Source: Chloroflexota bacterium (GTDB taxonomy: Bacteria; Chloroflexota; Anaerolineae; Anaerolineales; Villigracilaceae). From it: a DNA stretch of 64,000 bases. Both the position numbers and the translations under genes were made by a program. The stretch spans positions 1 to 64,000 of the forward strand of contig JACRBH010000150.1 of the NCBI GenBank assembly GCA_016234535.1, given 5' to 3'. Positions 7,916-17,800 of this stretch are shown one piece after another. The notes beneath the pieces are model-generated. The model ran no database searches. It saw only the letters and a list, made by a program, of their open reading frames with translations, and was not told the origin of the DNA. Position 1 is the stretch's first letter. Every line of letters begins with the position of its first letter.

Positions 7916-10906
7916 ATGAAACATCGTTCAGTAATACGAACCATTGTTACCATAATAGCTGTATTGTGCATCTTCCTCGGTTTGGCAAGTATCGTTACTG
8001 TTAAAGCGGCCGAAGCAAACATCAGCAATAATAGTTTACAAGATCCTTGGACAGTGTATAACACATCAAACTCTGGGTTGCCACATAATGTGGTTCGATC
8101 AACTTCCTTTGATCAAAATGGATTACAGTGGTTTGGAACAGAGGGACCTGCCGCGAGTTTCGATGGAGTGAACTGGCAAACCTACTCAAATGTACAAAAT
8201 GCCCATTCACTTGCAGTTGATCAGAATAATAATAAATGGTTTGGAACTTATGGGGATGGTTTATGGAAATTCGATGGGACTAACTGGACGTTATATACAA
8301 CAGGAAATTCAGGATTGCCTTCGAACAATATTCGCTCCATAGCAGTTGACCCAAGCGGTGCACTTTGGTTCGGCACTGGCGATTGTTGTTCTTACGCCAA
8401 TGGCCTAGCACATTTTGACGGAGTCGATTGGCAAACATACACTCCTGCTAATTCATGTTTACCGGATCGTACTGTTTTGGCGATTGCGGCTGAATCCAAT
8501 GGAGTAGTATGGCTTGGCACCTATGGTGCCGGAGTCGTACGCTTTGACGGCGTCAACTGTATTATTTATAACAGCTCCAACTCTCCTTTGCCATTTAATG
8601 AGGTTTGGGATATTGCACTTGACTCCAGTAATACTCCGTGGATTGGAACCGGCGCAGGATTGGCTCATTTCGACGGCCAAGGCTGGATGGTATTTACTCC
8701 CTCAAATTCACCGTTGCCAGGCGGGGCAGTTGTTGTTGAAATTGATTCGTTTGGAAATATCTGGTTTGGTTCAGAATCGCTTGTAATGTACGATGGAATT
8801 AACTTCACCATATACAACAGCATTAATTCACCACTACCAAATAATAATGTATGGGAACTTGATTTTTATATTGATGGCAGGTTGTTGATCGGAACATTGA
8901 ACGGCGGGGCTGTTTTGAATCCTGGTGCAATAGTGCCAGCGACTATTACTCCAACCCCAAGTCCCACGCTCACACCTCCGCCGGACCCTGGCAGTGGAAT
9001 TGTTTATGACGCATTCGCCGATTTTTCCGCAGTATCAAATCCACTACCTGGAAGTACATGGATGTATGGTTATACATGGACGCTTGGTGGAACCTTTGAT
9101 TTATATAGAGCCCTAAGAAACGATATCGATCGGCCATTATCCATTCTTTGGACAAGGCCTGAAAATTTTATAACACCAAATGTAAATAAGAACATCTCGG
9201 GAGTTGATATCATCAATGTCGATGGTTGTATCCTGCATCCCCCGACAGTATATCTAAATCTCCACCTTGGTCAGAATAATGAGTTAAGTGTGCTTCGATG
9301 GACGGCGCCAGAGAATGGTACATACATAATAGATTCGGCCTTCAAAAGTCTTCGGTTTTGTTCACAGCCTACTACGACTGACGCTCATATCCTTTACAAC
9401 TCCACCCCTATCTTTAATGTCTTCATCAATGAATATATGTCCGTAGGGGATCATGCTTTCTCGACGACCCTCGATTTGATAGCAGGCGATACGATCGACT
9501 TTGTTGTTGGTGTCGGGCAAAATGGAAACTACGGAGCCGACAGCACTGGCGTCAGAGCAACGATCACAAAAATCTCAGGGGGAACGGCCACCCCAACACC
9601 CACGCCTACTTCTTCGCCAATTCCGACACCGACAGCCATCGCAGGTGGACCTTACTTCGGCGCTGAAGGTTCTGCAATAACCTTGAGCGGCGCAAATGCT
9701 TCAACACTCGATTACATCTGGAGTGTGGATTCGCCACTGTGCAATTTCTCGAACGCTAACGATCTTACCCCCAACCTGACTTGCAGCGACAACGGCACCT
9801 ACACCGCCACATTGACAGCCAATGATGGTATCAATCCGCCAGTCAGCAGTAGCGCGGTTGTCATTGTCAATAATGTTTCACCGTCTGCCGGCTTTGACAA
9901 TAATGGGCCAATCAATGAGGGCGATTCGGCTACAGTCTCTTTCAGTGGCATATCCGATCCATCTCCTGTTGATACGCTGGCTGGTTTCCACTATGCCTTC
10001 GACTGCAACGGCGGTTCATTGTCAGAGGTAAATTTTGAAGGAAGTGGGGCGAGCAACTCGACCAGTTGTGCCTTTGCCGACAATGGCAATTACATCGTTA
10101 GCGGTAAGGTCATGGATAAGGATGGTGGCAGTATCGAATCCACCACGACTGTCAATGTCAATAATGTTGCCCCTATTTTGGGTGCTGTCACAATTGACCA
10201 AGCCCTGATCCCTGTGAATACCACCATCAATGCCAGCGCATCCTTCACAGACCCTGGCTCGCTTGATTCGCACACGGCTCTTTGGAACTGGGACGATGGG
10301 ACCACTTCAAGTGGAAGCATCTCTCCAACAAATGGCAATGGCACGGCCAGCGCCAGCCACAGCTATAGTTTGCCAGGCGTATACCTGGTCAAGCTAGCAG
10401 TAACAGATAAGGATGGCGCGCCTTCCAACCAATCCATTTATGAGTTCGTGGTTGTATATGACCCCACAGCCGGATTCGTGACCGGCAGTGGTTCTATCAA
10501 CTCGCCAGCCGGGGCGTATCTGGCCGACCCGTCAGCCACCGGCCAAGGCAAATTTGGCTTCAATACAAAATACAAGAAAAATGGTGCGCTCGAAAGCGAA
10601 ACGGCCTTCGAGTTGGAAGCAGGTTCGTTTCATTTCCATTCTTCCAATGCCCAGTGGCTGGTAATTTCCGGAGCCAGGGCTTCATTCCAAGGCACTGGAA
10701 CTGTTGAAGGAAATAATCATCAATTCGGCTTCACGGCAACTTTGATCGATGGCCAATTCACAAGCGGTGGTATTGATATGTTCCGCCTGCGAATCTGGGA
10801 TATGGATAACGGTAATGCTGTAATCTATGACAACGAGCGTGGTTCCTATATATATGCCGACCCCATTACACCAACCAGCAAAGGCAATATAAAAGTCAAG
10901 AAATAA
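7916..10906 (+). CDS. Secreted propeller and PKD-domain protein
   Basis: 996 residues with a signal peptide (a hydrophobic run ending near SIVTVKAAEA). Residues about 42-340 contain repeated units of the two-component-regulator propeller type (WFGT.GDGLWKFDGTNWTLYTTGNSGLP and relatives). A Thr/Pro linker leads to a beta-sandwich region (about 360-550), a second Thr/Pro linker, and two to three PKD-like domains (about 575-850; NVSPSAGFDNNGPINEGDS). The final ~140 residues (from GFVTGSGSINSPAGAY) form a domain common at the C-terminus of secreted PKD proteins. The start has a strong AGGAGG site. It probably functions at the cell surface; there is no SLH anchor and no catalytic motif. Confidence 0.7.
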   Translation: MKHRSVIRTIVTIIAVLCIFLGLASIVTVKAAEANISNNSLQDPWTVYNTSNSGLPHNVVRSTSFDQNGLQWFGTEGPAASFDGVNWQTYSNVQNAHSLAVDQNNNKWFGTYGDGLWKFDGTNWTLYTTGNSGLPSNNIRSIAVDPSGALWFGTGDCCSYANGLAHFDGVDWQTYTPANSCLPDRTVLAIAAESNGVVWLGTYGAGVVRFDGVNCIIYNSSNSPLPFNEVWDIALDSSNTPWIGTGAGLAHFDGQGWMVFTPSNSPLPGGAVVVEIDSFGNIWFGSESLVMYDGINFTIYNSINSPLPNNNVWELDFYIDGRLLIGTLNGGAVLNPGAIVPATITPTPSPTLTPPPDPGSGIVYDAFADFSAVSNPLPGSTWMYGYTWTLGGTFDLYRALRNDIDRPLSILWTRPENFITPNVNKNISGVDIINVDGCILHPPTVYLNLHLGQNNELSVLRWTAPENGTYIIDSAFKSLRFCSQPTTTDAHILYNSTPIFNVFINEYMSVGDHAFSTTLDLIAGDTIDFVVGVGQNGNYGADSTGVRATITKISGGTATPTPTPTSSPIPTPTAIAGGPYFGAEGSAITLSGANASTLDYIWSVDSPLCNFSNANDLTPNLTCSDNGTYTATLTANDGINPPVSSSAVVIVNNVSPSAGFDNNGPINEGDSATVSFSGISDPSPVDTLAGFHYAFDCNGGSLSEVNFEGSGASNSTSCAFADNGNYIVSGKVMDKDGGSIESTTTVNVNNVAPILGAVTIDQALIPVNTTINASASFTDPGSLDSHTALWNWDDGTTSSGSISPTNGNGTASASHSYSLPGVYLVKLAVTDKDGAPSNQSIYEFVVVYDPTAGFVTGSGSINSPAGAYLADPSATGQGKFGFNTKYKKNGALESETAFELEAGSFHFHSSNAQWLVISGARASFQGTGTVEGNNHQFGFTATLIDGQFTSGGIDMFRLRIWDMDNGNAVIYDNERGSYIYADPITPTSKGNIKVKK

Positions 10907-11037
10907 CATCAACTGGAAATGGAAAAGTTCGAAGAAAAGTACCGTTCTTCTTTGACACTCCTCTTCAAATAGGCAAGAGACGGACAATAGTTTAGAAGTT
11001 GGCAATCTGACCATAAGTGATGCATATATGATCGAAT

Positions 11038-11075
11038 AAAAACGGCCCGTCAATGAAAAGTTGCGGGCTGTTTTT
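11038..11075 (+). terminator. Intrinsic terminator
   Basis: AAAAACGGCCCG (11038-11049) pairs with CGGGCTGTTTTT (11064-11075) with a single G-U pair, giving a GC-rich stem and a T-run. It probably ends the secreted-protein transcript. Confidence 0.75.
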
Positions 11076-11481
11076 ATCCTATAAATGATCCACGACAAGT
11101 TTGAAATAAGGCGAATCGTCCCCCCCGATTTAAGGACAACCCCGAGAAGGCTATCTTTTTTATTCGGAGATGTGATTATTCAGATATAGAAATTCTGACT
11201 ATCTCGTGCTTTGATAGAAAGTGCATCGGCCAAAAAGATGAATTTATCCTGCTACCAAAGACACAGGATTTTAACAATTTCCATGCCTATCTCTTATTTT
11301 TCCAGGTAAACGATCAATCCACCGATGCTTTTGGGTGTATTTCAAAATATGGTAAGGATTCGCAGCCTCACAGTATCCAACGTTGTTAGCCGGGTAAAAC
11401 ACAATAGCCATGTTCAGATATCTTTTTCACCTCCTCGTCCACTCTGACAGGCATTCACACCCATAAATTTCTGGATACTGC
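11076..11481. other. Intergenic region without a supported gene
   Basis: A frame from about 11105 to 11396 is open for roughly 97 codons but has no usable start codon and no recognised similarity; it could be a decayed gene fragment. Nothing else stands out. Confidence 0.4.
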
Positions 11482-11528
11482 TGTTAGGTGATGTTAGGTG
11501 ATTGACTCCATGACAGTTCCGCTATAAA
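11482..11528 (+). promoter_or_regulatory. Putative promoter with tandem 10-bp operator-like repeats
   Basis: TGTTAGGTGA occurs twice in direct tandem (11482-11491 and 11492-11501), one helical turn apart. TTGACT (11502-11507) and TATAAA (11523-11528) follow with 15-base spacing. The start codon of the conflict operon is 43 bases further on. The repeats abut the -35 box and suit binding of an activator or repressor. Confidence 0.45.
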
Positions 11529-11571
11529 CTAGATGAAAATGGTCAATGATAATAGATAATAGGAGGCAACA

Positions 11572-11901
11572 ATGCCAAACTACATCGAATATCAATTGGA
11601 CGAAAATACAACCATCCTGATCGAAGGCCCTGAAGAAAAGTCGGATGGAATAGTCAAGGCTTCACTTGAGCTGGGTGAAGTCGCACCGACCAAGGCCAAG
11701 AAAACTTTTTCAGCCGCGCTCAAGGACGTAAGAGCACAGGCAAAACTACTCCTGGCAGAAATAGAAGAATTGCAGGTTAGTGAGGCGGAGATCAAGTTCG
11801 GAATTAATACTGTCGGCGAACTTGGGAATATGGCCATTGGCAAAATCGGCGTGGGGGTGAATTACGAGGTTACTTTGAAGTGGAAGAAATCCACGCCATA
11901 G
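11572..11901 (+). CDS. Trypsin-co-occurring domain protein (Trypco1, CU044_2847 family)
   Basis: 109 residues. The opening (YIEYQLDENTTILIEGPEE), the central segment (FSAALKDVRAQAKLLLAEIEEL) and the closing segment (IKFGINTVGELGNMAIGKIGVGVNYEVTLKWKK) match the small Trypco1/CU044_2847 family that sits beside trypsin-like proteases in vWA-MoxR conflict operons. A strong AGGAGG site precedes the ATG. It is the first gene of a four-gene operon. In these systems the protein is thought to regulate or partner the protease; the molecular role is not known. Confidence 0.75.
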   Translation: MPNYIEYQLDENTTILIEGPEEKSDGIVKASLELGEVAPTKAKKTFSAALKDVRAQAKLLLAEIEELQVSEAEIKFGINTVGELGNMAIGKIGVGVNYEVTLKWKKSTP

Positions 11902-11903
11902 CA

Positions 11904-13649
11904 ATGAAAGATAAAAAATCAAGCATCCTTCGTGTTTTGAAGGGCAAGGCTGTTGTTGGCGCAGCCTTCCTCGTCACTGAACGCATGGTGGTGACTTGTG
12001 CTCATGTGATTGAAACAGCAGGCAGAAAAAAAGGGGAAACTATAAACCTTAAGCTCAATGATGGAAAAATAGTTGACGCGACGGTTAGCGAATATTGGGG
12101 AAATGTGAACGCTGAGGATGTCGCCATATTGATCTTGGACAAACCACCTATCGGAAGAACACCTTTGCAGTTGGGTGCCTCTTTGGGCACGAAGGGCCAT
12201 AAATTTTCAACTTATGGTTTTCCAAAACCAGGGCAGGAGATTACCGGCAAAGGGGAGATCGTTGGTGACGCTGTACTAGGGGAGATAAAGCTCATACAGC
12301 TTGAAAGCCACCAAGTGACTCCCGGGTTTAGCGGAGCGCCGGTCTTTGACGGATCGTCAAAAAGCGAGCTTGTGATAGGAATGGTGGTTTCGATTACCCC
12401 TACGGATGAATACGGACGACAGGGTACAACCGCATTTGCAATTCCCTCTGAAATGATCCATTCGATCTGCCCGGACATTCCAGTGATTGCCGGGGGAGAG
12501 GATTTTGAGATGCTGGCAGAGGAGCTTCTCTCGCTTCCCGGAATGGACACCATTGAGCAACCCATCATCCGAAAAGTTTATGATGACTGCTATTCCAGCG
12601 GCATGACCAAGAAGGACAGGCTTCTACAACGTGTGTCTGAATTAAGGGATCTTCTTCTGGATCTTGCCATAACCAGCCCCGTCAATGACAGGTATCCTCA
12701 TCTGCTTGGATTCTTCACTGCCACCCTGGCGGACCGCCTGCGGACTCTGCGGCCAGAATTGGTGCAGATGTTGCATTCCTGGTTGAAGAATCACCAAGTG
12801 GATCTAAATATTGGCTCGGGAAATTTGAAGAACCTGGTTCTTATTAGCGAGGAACAACTCAACCCTCCGTGCCTCCAGATCATTTTGGAACCTTACCAAA
12901 TGGGTCTGTCGGATCAGCAGTATATCCTACGTTGTCGTGACGGCCGACGGGGGAGGTCTATTTTTTCTGACCTGACACTAAAGGAAGATGCGATCCCCGG
13001 AAAAGTCGATGAAGCGATTAGAAAGATTTATGATTCCCTGGATCCTAATGAATTGGAATCAGAAATACGCTTTGAGGACCTGCTTTGGATTGAAGTCTGG
13101 CTGCCAACGCTGGAGCTTTCGAATGACTGGGAACAACGCAAACTTACTGAAAATTCGATCAAAACCCTGGGTCAGGATTACAAAGTTGTGGTGCGGTCAA
13201 AGTATCGATGGGAGAAGCGTTTTGACCTGCGAAATACCTGGCCAAAAAAATGGGGGGTATGTAAAAAATTCCTGGCAAACGAAACAACTGTTTTGGAGAG
13301 GGATGTAATATCCGAATCCTTGGGCACACTAAACGAAGCCGTGAAAAATGCCCAGGTATTAGGCCTCCCCTTTGAGCCAAGGAATGACAGCAAACGAGGC
13401 GATTTATTGAACTCCCTGCTCACAAGCGGTGTGCCAATCGCGATATGGTTCCGTAAGGGGGCGCAACCTAAGAAGGCTGAACAATGGCTCAGGAAGAAGA
13501 TTAAGGTTGATGGATTTAATCTTCTGCATCTGGCTGAGGAAGTTCAAGCGGTACGGAAGCTGGATGATAACCTGGGAAAACACATTGTGCTGTTGTGGGA
13601 CAATTTTGATCGGACACTGGCCGACACAGTTGAGCTCAAGGCTCCGTAA
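11904..13649 (+). CDS. Trypsin-like protease fused to VMAP-type domains
   Basis: About 581 residues from the ATG at 11904, two bases after the upstream stop (a GTG at 11880 is an alternative). The N-terminal ~200 residues are a trypsin-fold protease with a complete triad: His34 in TCAHVIE, Asp72 in EDVAILIL, Ser143 in GFSGAP. A helical linker domain (about 205-290) contains an effector-associated-like segment (LLLDLAITSPVNDRYPHLLGF). The C-terminal half (about 310-581) resembles the VMAP-C domain (QIILEPYQMG, LLWIEVWLP, IWFRKG, LLWDNFDR). In ternary vWA-MoxR-VMAP systems this protein is the proposed substrate-sensing or effector arm. It has no signal peptide, so it is probably cytoplasmic. 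Confidence 0.75.
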   Translation: MKDKKSSILRVLKGKAVVGAAFLVTERMVVTCAHVIETAGRKKGETINLKLNDGKIVDATVSEYWGNVNAEDVAILILDKPPIGRTPLQLGASLGTKGHKFSTYGFPKPGQEITGKGEIVGDAVLGEIKLIQLESHQVTPGFSGAPVFDGSSKSELVIGMVVSITPTDEYGRQGTTAFAIPSEMIHSICPDIPVIAGGEDFEMLAEELLSLPGMDTIEQPIIRKVYDDCYSSGMTKKDRLLQRVSELRDLLLDLAITSPVNDRYPHLLGFFTATLADRLRTLRPELVQMLHSWLKNHQVDLNIGSGNLKNLVLISEEQLNPPCLQIILEPYQMGLSDQQYILRCRDGRRGRSIFSDLTLKEDAIPGKVDEAIRKIYDSLDPNELESEIRFEDLLWIEVWLPTLELSNDWEQRKLTENSIKTLGQDYKVVVRSKYRWEKRFDLRNTWPKKWGVCKKFLANETTVLERDVISESLGTLNEAVKNAQVLGLPFEPRNDSKRGDLLNSLLTSGVPIAIWFRKGAQPKKAEQWLRKKIKVDGFNLLHLAEEVQAVRKLDDNLGKHIVLLWDNFDRTLADTVELKAP

Positions 13650-13674
13650 AAAATTTAGGCGCTCAAAGGAGTAG

Positions 13675-14811
13675 ATGATGACAACCAAATTATCTGCCTG
13701 GTGGAAATACACGGGCTCCGGCAAACCTCACGATTTTTCACTGCCGCCTGCGCCGGATTGGCGAACGTTTATCAGCCCAAATACCAATGGGGCTCGGGGG
13801 CAAAAACCTAACCAGGAAATTGAGCTGTACGAACCGGAAACGCTTTCCAAAAAAAATTGGACCGCGGATGAATTGCATCGCGCCAAAACCTTTGAACCCA
13901 CGCATCGCATGATCGAATTGGTGAATGCTGCACTCTATCTTCGCCGCCCTCTTTTGATCACCGGGAAACCCGGTACTGGAAAATCATCTCTTGCCTATGC
14001 CGTGGCCTACGAACTCAAACTTGGCCAGGTGCTTACCTGGCCTGTGACATCGCGATCCACACTGGAGGATGCCCTATATCGGTATGACGCACTCGGCCGC
14101 CTTCAGGATACAAATCTGGAGCAGAGTCAGAAGCAGGGAAAGGAAGCGAACGAAGCCCCCCTGCAGGGGGGCAAGACGCCAAACCCTTTAAAGTCGAAGG
14201 ATATCGGACAATATATCCGCTTGGGTCCCCTCGGCACGGCGCTCCTGCCCACACGCAATCCGCAGGTTCTCCTGATAGATGAAATCGATAAATCCAGCAT
14301 TGATCTGCCGAACGACCTCTTGAACATTTTCGAAACGGGCAAGTATGAGATCAAGGAACTGTCCCGTCTGGAAAACGATTGGGTGGATGTGTTGCCTCAA
14401 TACGGGGAGAAGAAGTTTCGAATTTATCATGGCAAGGTAACATGCAATGAATTCCCCTTTGTGATCATGACCAGCAACGGGGAACGCGACCTGCCGCTCC
14501 CATTCCTTCGCCGCTGCATCCGTTTGGATATCAAAGAACCGGATGACAAACAACTATCAAGAATTGTTGAAAAGAAATTCCCGAAGAGCAAGGCCGCATT
14601 GCGTTCAGACGTGTTAAAGCTCTTCAAAGAGAAGAAGAAGGGTGGAGGCATCCTGGCAACAGACCAATTGTTAAATGCCATTTACCTGAGAATGCAAAAT
14701 GTGGATCTGTTGGCCGAACTGGATGAAAAGAATTCAGTTGGAGAGGATGACCAGGAGCAGGTCAAGGAAAAATTGAAGGATTCCATCCTGCGTAAATTGA
14801 ACGAACAGTAA
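13675..14811 (+). CDS. MoxR-like AAA+ ATPase of a vWA/VMAP conflict system
   Basis: 378 residues with Walker A (ITGKPGTGKSS, about residues 94-104), Walker B (VLLIDEIDKSS), sensor 1 (VIMTSNGERDLPLPFLRRC) and the FLRRC arginine-finger region characteristic of MoxR ATPases that pair with vWA proteins. A Lys/Gln-rich insert (about 150-175) separates the two nucleotide-binding motifs. AAAGGAG precedes the start. The spacing of 25 bases upstream and 10 bases downstream indicates cotranscription with the protease and the large fusion. It probably remodels or gates the effector proteins in an ATP-dependent way. Confidence 0.85.
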   Translation: MMTTKLSAWWKYTGSGKPHDFSLPPAPDWRTFISPNTNGARGQKPNQEIELYEPETLSKKNWTADELHRAKTFEPTHRMIELVNAALYLRRPLLITGKPGTGKSSLAYAVAYELKLGQVLTWPVTSRSTLEDALYRYDALGRLQDTNLEQSQKQGKEANEAPLQGGKTPNPLKSKDIGQYIRLGPLGTALLPTRNPQVLLIDEIDKSSIDLPNDLLNIFETGKYEIKELSRLENDWVDVLPQYGEKKFRIYHGKVTCNEFPFVIMTSNGERDLPLPFLRRCIRLDIKEPDDKQLSRIVEKKFPKSKAALRSDVLKLFKEKKKGGGILATDQLLNAIYLRMQNVDLLAELDEKNSVGEDDQEQVKEKLKDSILRKLNEQ

Positions 14812-14821
14812 CAGGTTGACT

Positions 14822-17800
14822 ATGAATCTGGTTCGCTTGATTGGAGCTTTGCGGAAATCAGGCTTTAGCATTGAAGCCGAGGAGCTTGCTGATATTATCT
14901 GGCTGGCCAGGCAGTTGCCGGCTTCCCGCCAGCCACGTTCCACAAAAAAAAACGAGCAAACTTTTTCATTCCCGCCGCCCCCCGCTGATCGATTTCCTGG
15001 GCGGAGCTCTGTGGAGGAAAAGCCAATTCCAAATGAGTCATCAGGGGAGAAGCAAATTGAGAGAACCGTAAAAAAACCAGCCCAGCCCGGATTGTATTTG
15101 CCAACCGAGTCAGGCAGAACGCCATCCGGCAGTCTGCCATTAAATGTGGCGGGAACCGCAGCATTGCCAGACAAATTATCCTATGCCCGGGCGCTGCGAC
15201 CGTTAATGCGCCGGGTACCCTCACAGAATCATTTTGAACTGGATGAGGAAGCAACCGTACATCGCATCGCAGATACACGGGTCTGGCTGCCGGTAATGCG
15301 GCCAAACATGACACGCTGGCTGGAATTAGATGTTGTCGTGGATGAATCTCCCTCGATCATTCTGTGGAGGAAAAGCATCCATGAATTGATTGCCCTACTT
15401 GCCAGCCTTGGGATTTTCCGAAGTGTTCAAACCTGGAGCTTGTGGAATACAACAGGGAGCACAAAGATTGAACTTCGCAACGGGTGGGGCATCACGGCTG
15501 AGAATGCATCCAGCCGCCCTGTAACGGAATTGATTTCAGTGCGAGGAAACCGCCTGGTATTGATTCTTAGTGACGCAGTTTCACCTGCCTGGTATAACGG
15601 TTTGATGGCAAACCTGCTTAAAGATTGGATGCAAAGTGAGATTGTTGTCCTCCTGCATTTACTCCCGTATTCATTTTGGCCGCGCACTGGATTAGTAAAT
15701 GCTCCTCGTGCTTATTTCCGCTCAACCGGTCTTGGCCGTTCCAATTCACGATTGGTGGGTGTTCCCGCCTCCGGAGCAAACGAGACATTGTCGGCGAAGG
15801 ATTTTGTGCAACTGATTACATTACCATTCGACCCAAAGGTCATCACATCGTGGGCACAGGCTGTATCCGGTCATACCAATATTTGGATGCCTGGCGTAAT
15901 GCTGCCTTTAAGTGAAGAACAGGAACAGCAGCGTCAGGAACATATCAGAGCAGAACAGGAATGGAGAGGAGTACCTGAAAAGACTGATGAGTTCACAACT
16001 GCCCTGGCTCTGGTGGAACAGTACGAGAATTCAGCCTCCCCCGAAGCCTGGAGGATGGCAGGTTATATGAGCGCCTCAGTGCCATTGAGCCTGCCTTTAA
16101 TGCGTATTATTCAGCGGGTTATGTTGCCCCAATCAGGTCGCGAGCATTTGGCGGAGTTCTATCTGAGTGGCCTCATTCGAGGAGTGGAAGGTACCAACTC
16201 TTTGAATGAAGAAGAGGCCCGATATGAGTTCTTGCCGGGTGTTCGTCGCATTTTACTTAGCAGCATCTCACGCAGTGAAGCAGCCGAGGTAATCCAACGC
16301 ACCAGCCAATTCATCGACCGCGAGAGCGGCAAAAGCATCGAGTTCAACGCCCTGGTGGCCGATCCCTCGCTTGCCGCCGCGATCGATCCCCGTTCAACTC
16401 CCTTTGCCGAGGTTAGGCTGGATTTGCTGCGCAGCCTTGGAGGAAAGTATGCACGTCTGGCGAATGCGCTTGGCGGACATTACGCAATTGAATCAGGGAG
16501 CATTGGCGTGGTGAATGAGGAACAAAAGACAATCCGCTATAAGGCAAAAAGAGGCGACACACTGATATCGATCGCGGATCGCTTTGGGATCAGCGTGGAA
16601 ATGTTACTGGACTACAATCCGAATTTGAAAAAAATTGGGATGGAATTAATAATTCCTGATCTGGAATCACAGGCTGATCACGGGCAGCAGCAAACTTTGG
16701 AGCAGGAAAATCCAGAACCACAAATCGAGGCAGATGCAGAGATCGAGAGTCCCATACAGGAAAATCCTGTCACAGCGAACAATAAAATTTACATATCCTA
16801 CCGTCGCGCAGATAGCACCTATCTCATCGGTCAAATTCGTGAAAGATTAATAGCAGCCTTTGGGAAGCAAAGTGTTTTCGATGATCTTGATGAAGTTCCC
16901 GCAGGAATGGATTTTAGGAGCGTCGTTAAAAATGAATTAAACAGTTGTAATGTGATGCTGGTGTTGATTGGACCCCAGTGGGCAGGTATTGCTGACGCTC
17001 ATGGAAATAAACGTCTCTTCGATCCGAATGATTTCACTCGAATTGAAGTTGAAACCGGACTCAAGCGTCTGTTGGAAAATTCAATGATGGTAATTCCGAT
17101 CCTTGTGATGAACGCCGCGATGCCTTCTGCAGACGAATTACCTGAAAGCCTAAGCCGGCTTGTCTTTCAAAACGCACGGACCCTTCGCAATTACCCTGAT
17201 TTCGAAAATGATATTGAAAGACTAATTAAAGACATCAAACACCCTCGGGATCCCTTCGAGGAAGAGATTGAACTTTTTGAACCTCAAACCATATACATCC
17301 CTGAGGGTCCCTTTTGGATGGGCAGTTCTCCTGGAGAAGGAATTCCTCCACATGAAACACCACAACATGAGGTTTATTTACCGGCCTATCGCATTGGAAA
17401 ATATCCCGTCACGAATGCGCAATATGAAATATTTATTCAACAGACAAAAAAGTCAATTTCACCAACATTGGGCTGGGATGGACAAAGGATTCCAAAAGGT
17501 TTTGAGAAGCATCCGGTTACCGGCGTTACGTGGTATGAAGCACTCGCCTATTGCCAGTGGCTAAGCGAGAAAACAAGACGTAATTATTCACTCCCGACTG
17601 AAGCACAGTGGGAAAAAGCCTGCCGGGGATCCGATCATCGTATTTATCCCTGGGGAAATGTTTTCGATTTAAATCTCTGCAATCAAGGTAAATCCAAAAT
17701 CGCCCCAGTCGATGCATACCCTCCTCAAAGCGCAAGTGGTGGTTTCGACTTCGTTGGGAATGTGCAACAATGGACGCGCAGCCTGTGGGGAGAAAATCGT

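Noticed and set aside
11105-11396. Open frame of about 97 codons without a start
   Set aside because: No usable start codon and no recognised similarity; mentioned only as a possible relic.
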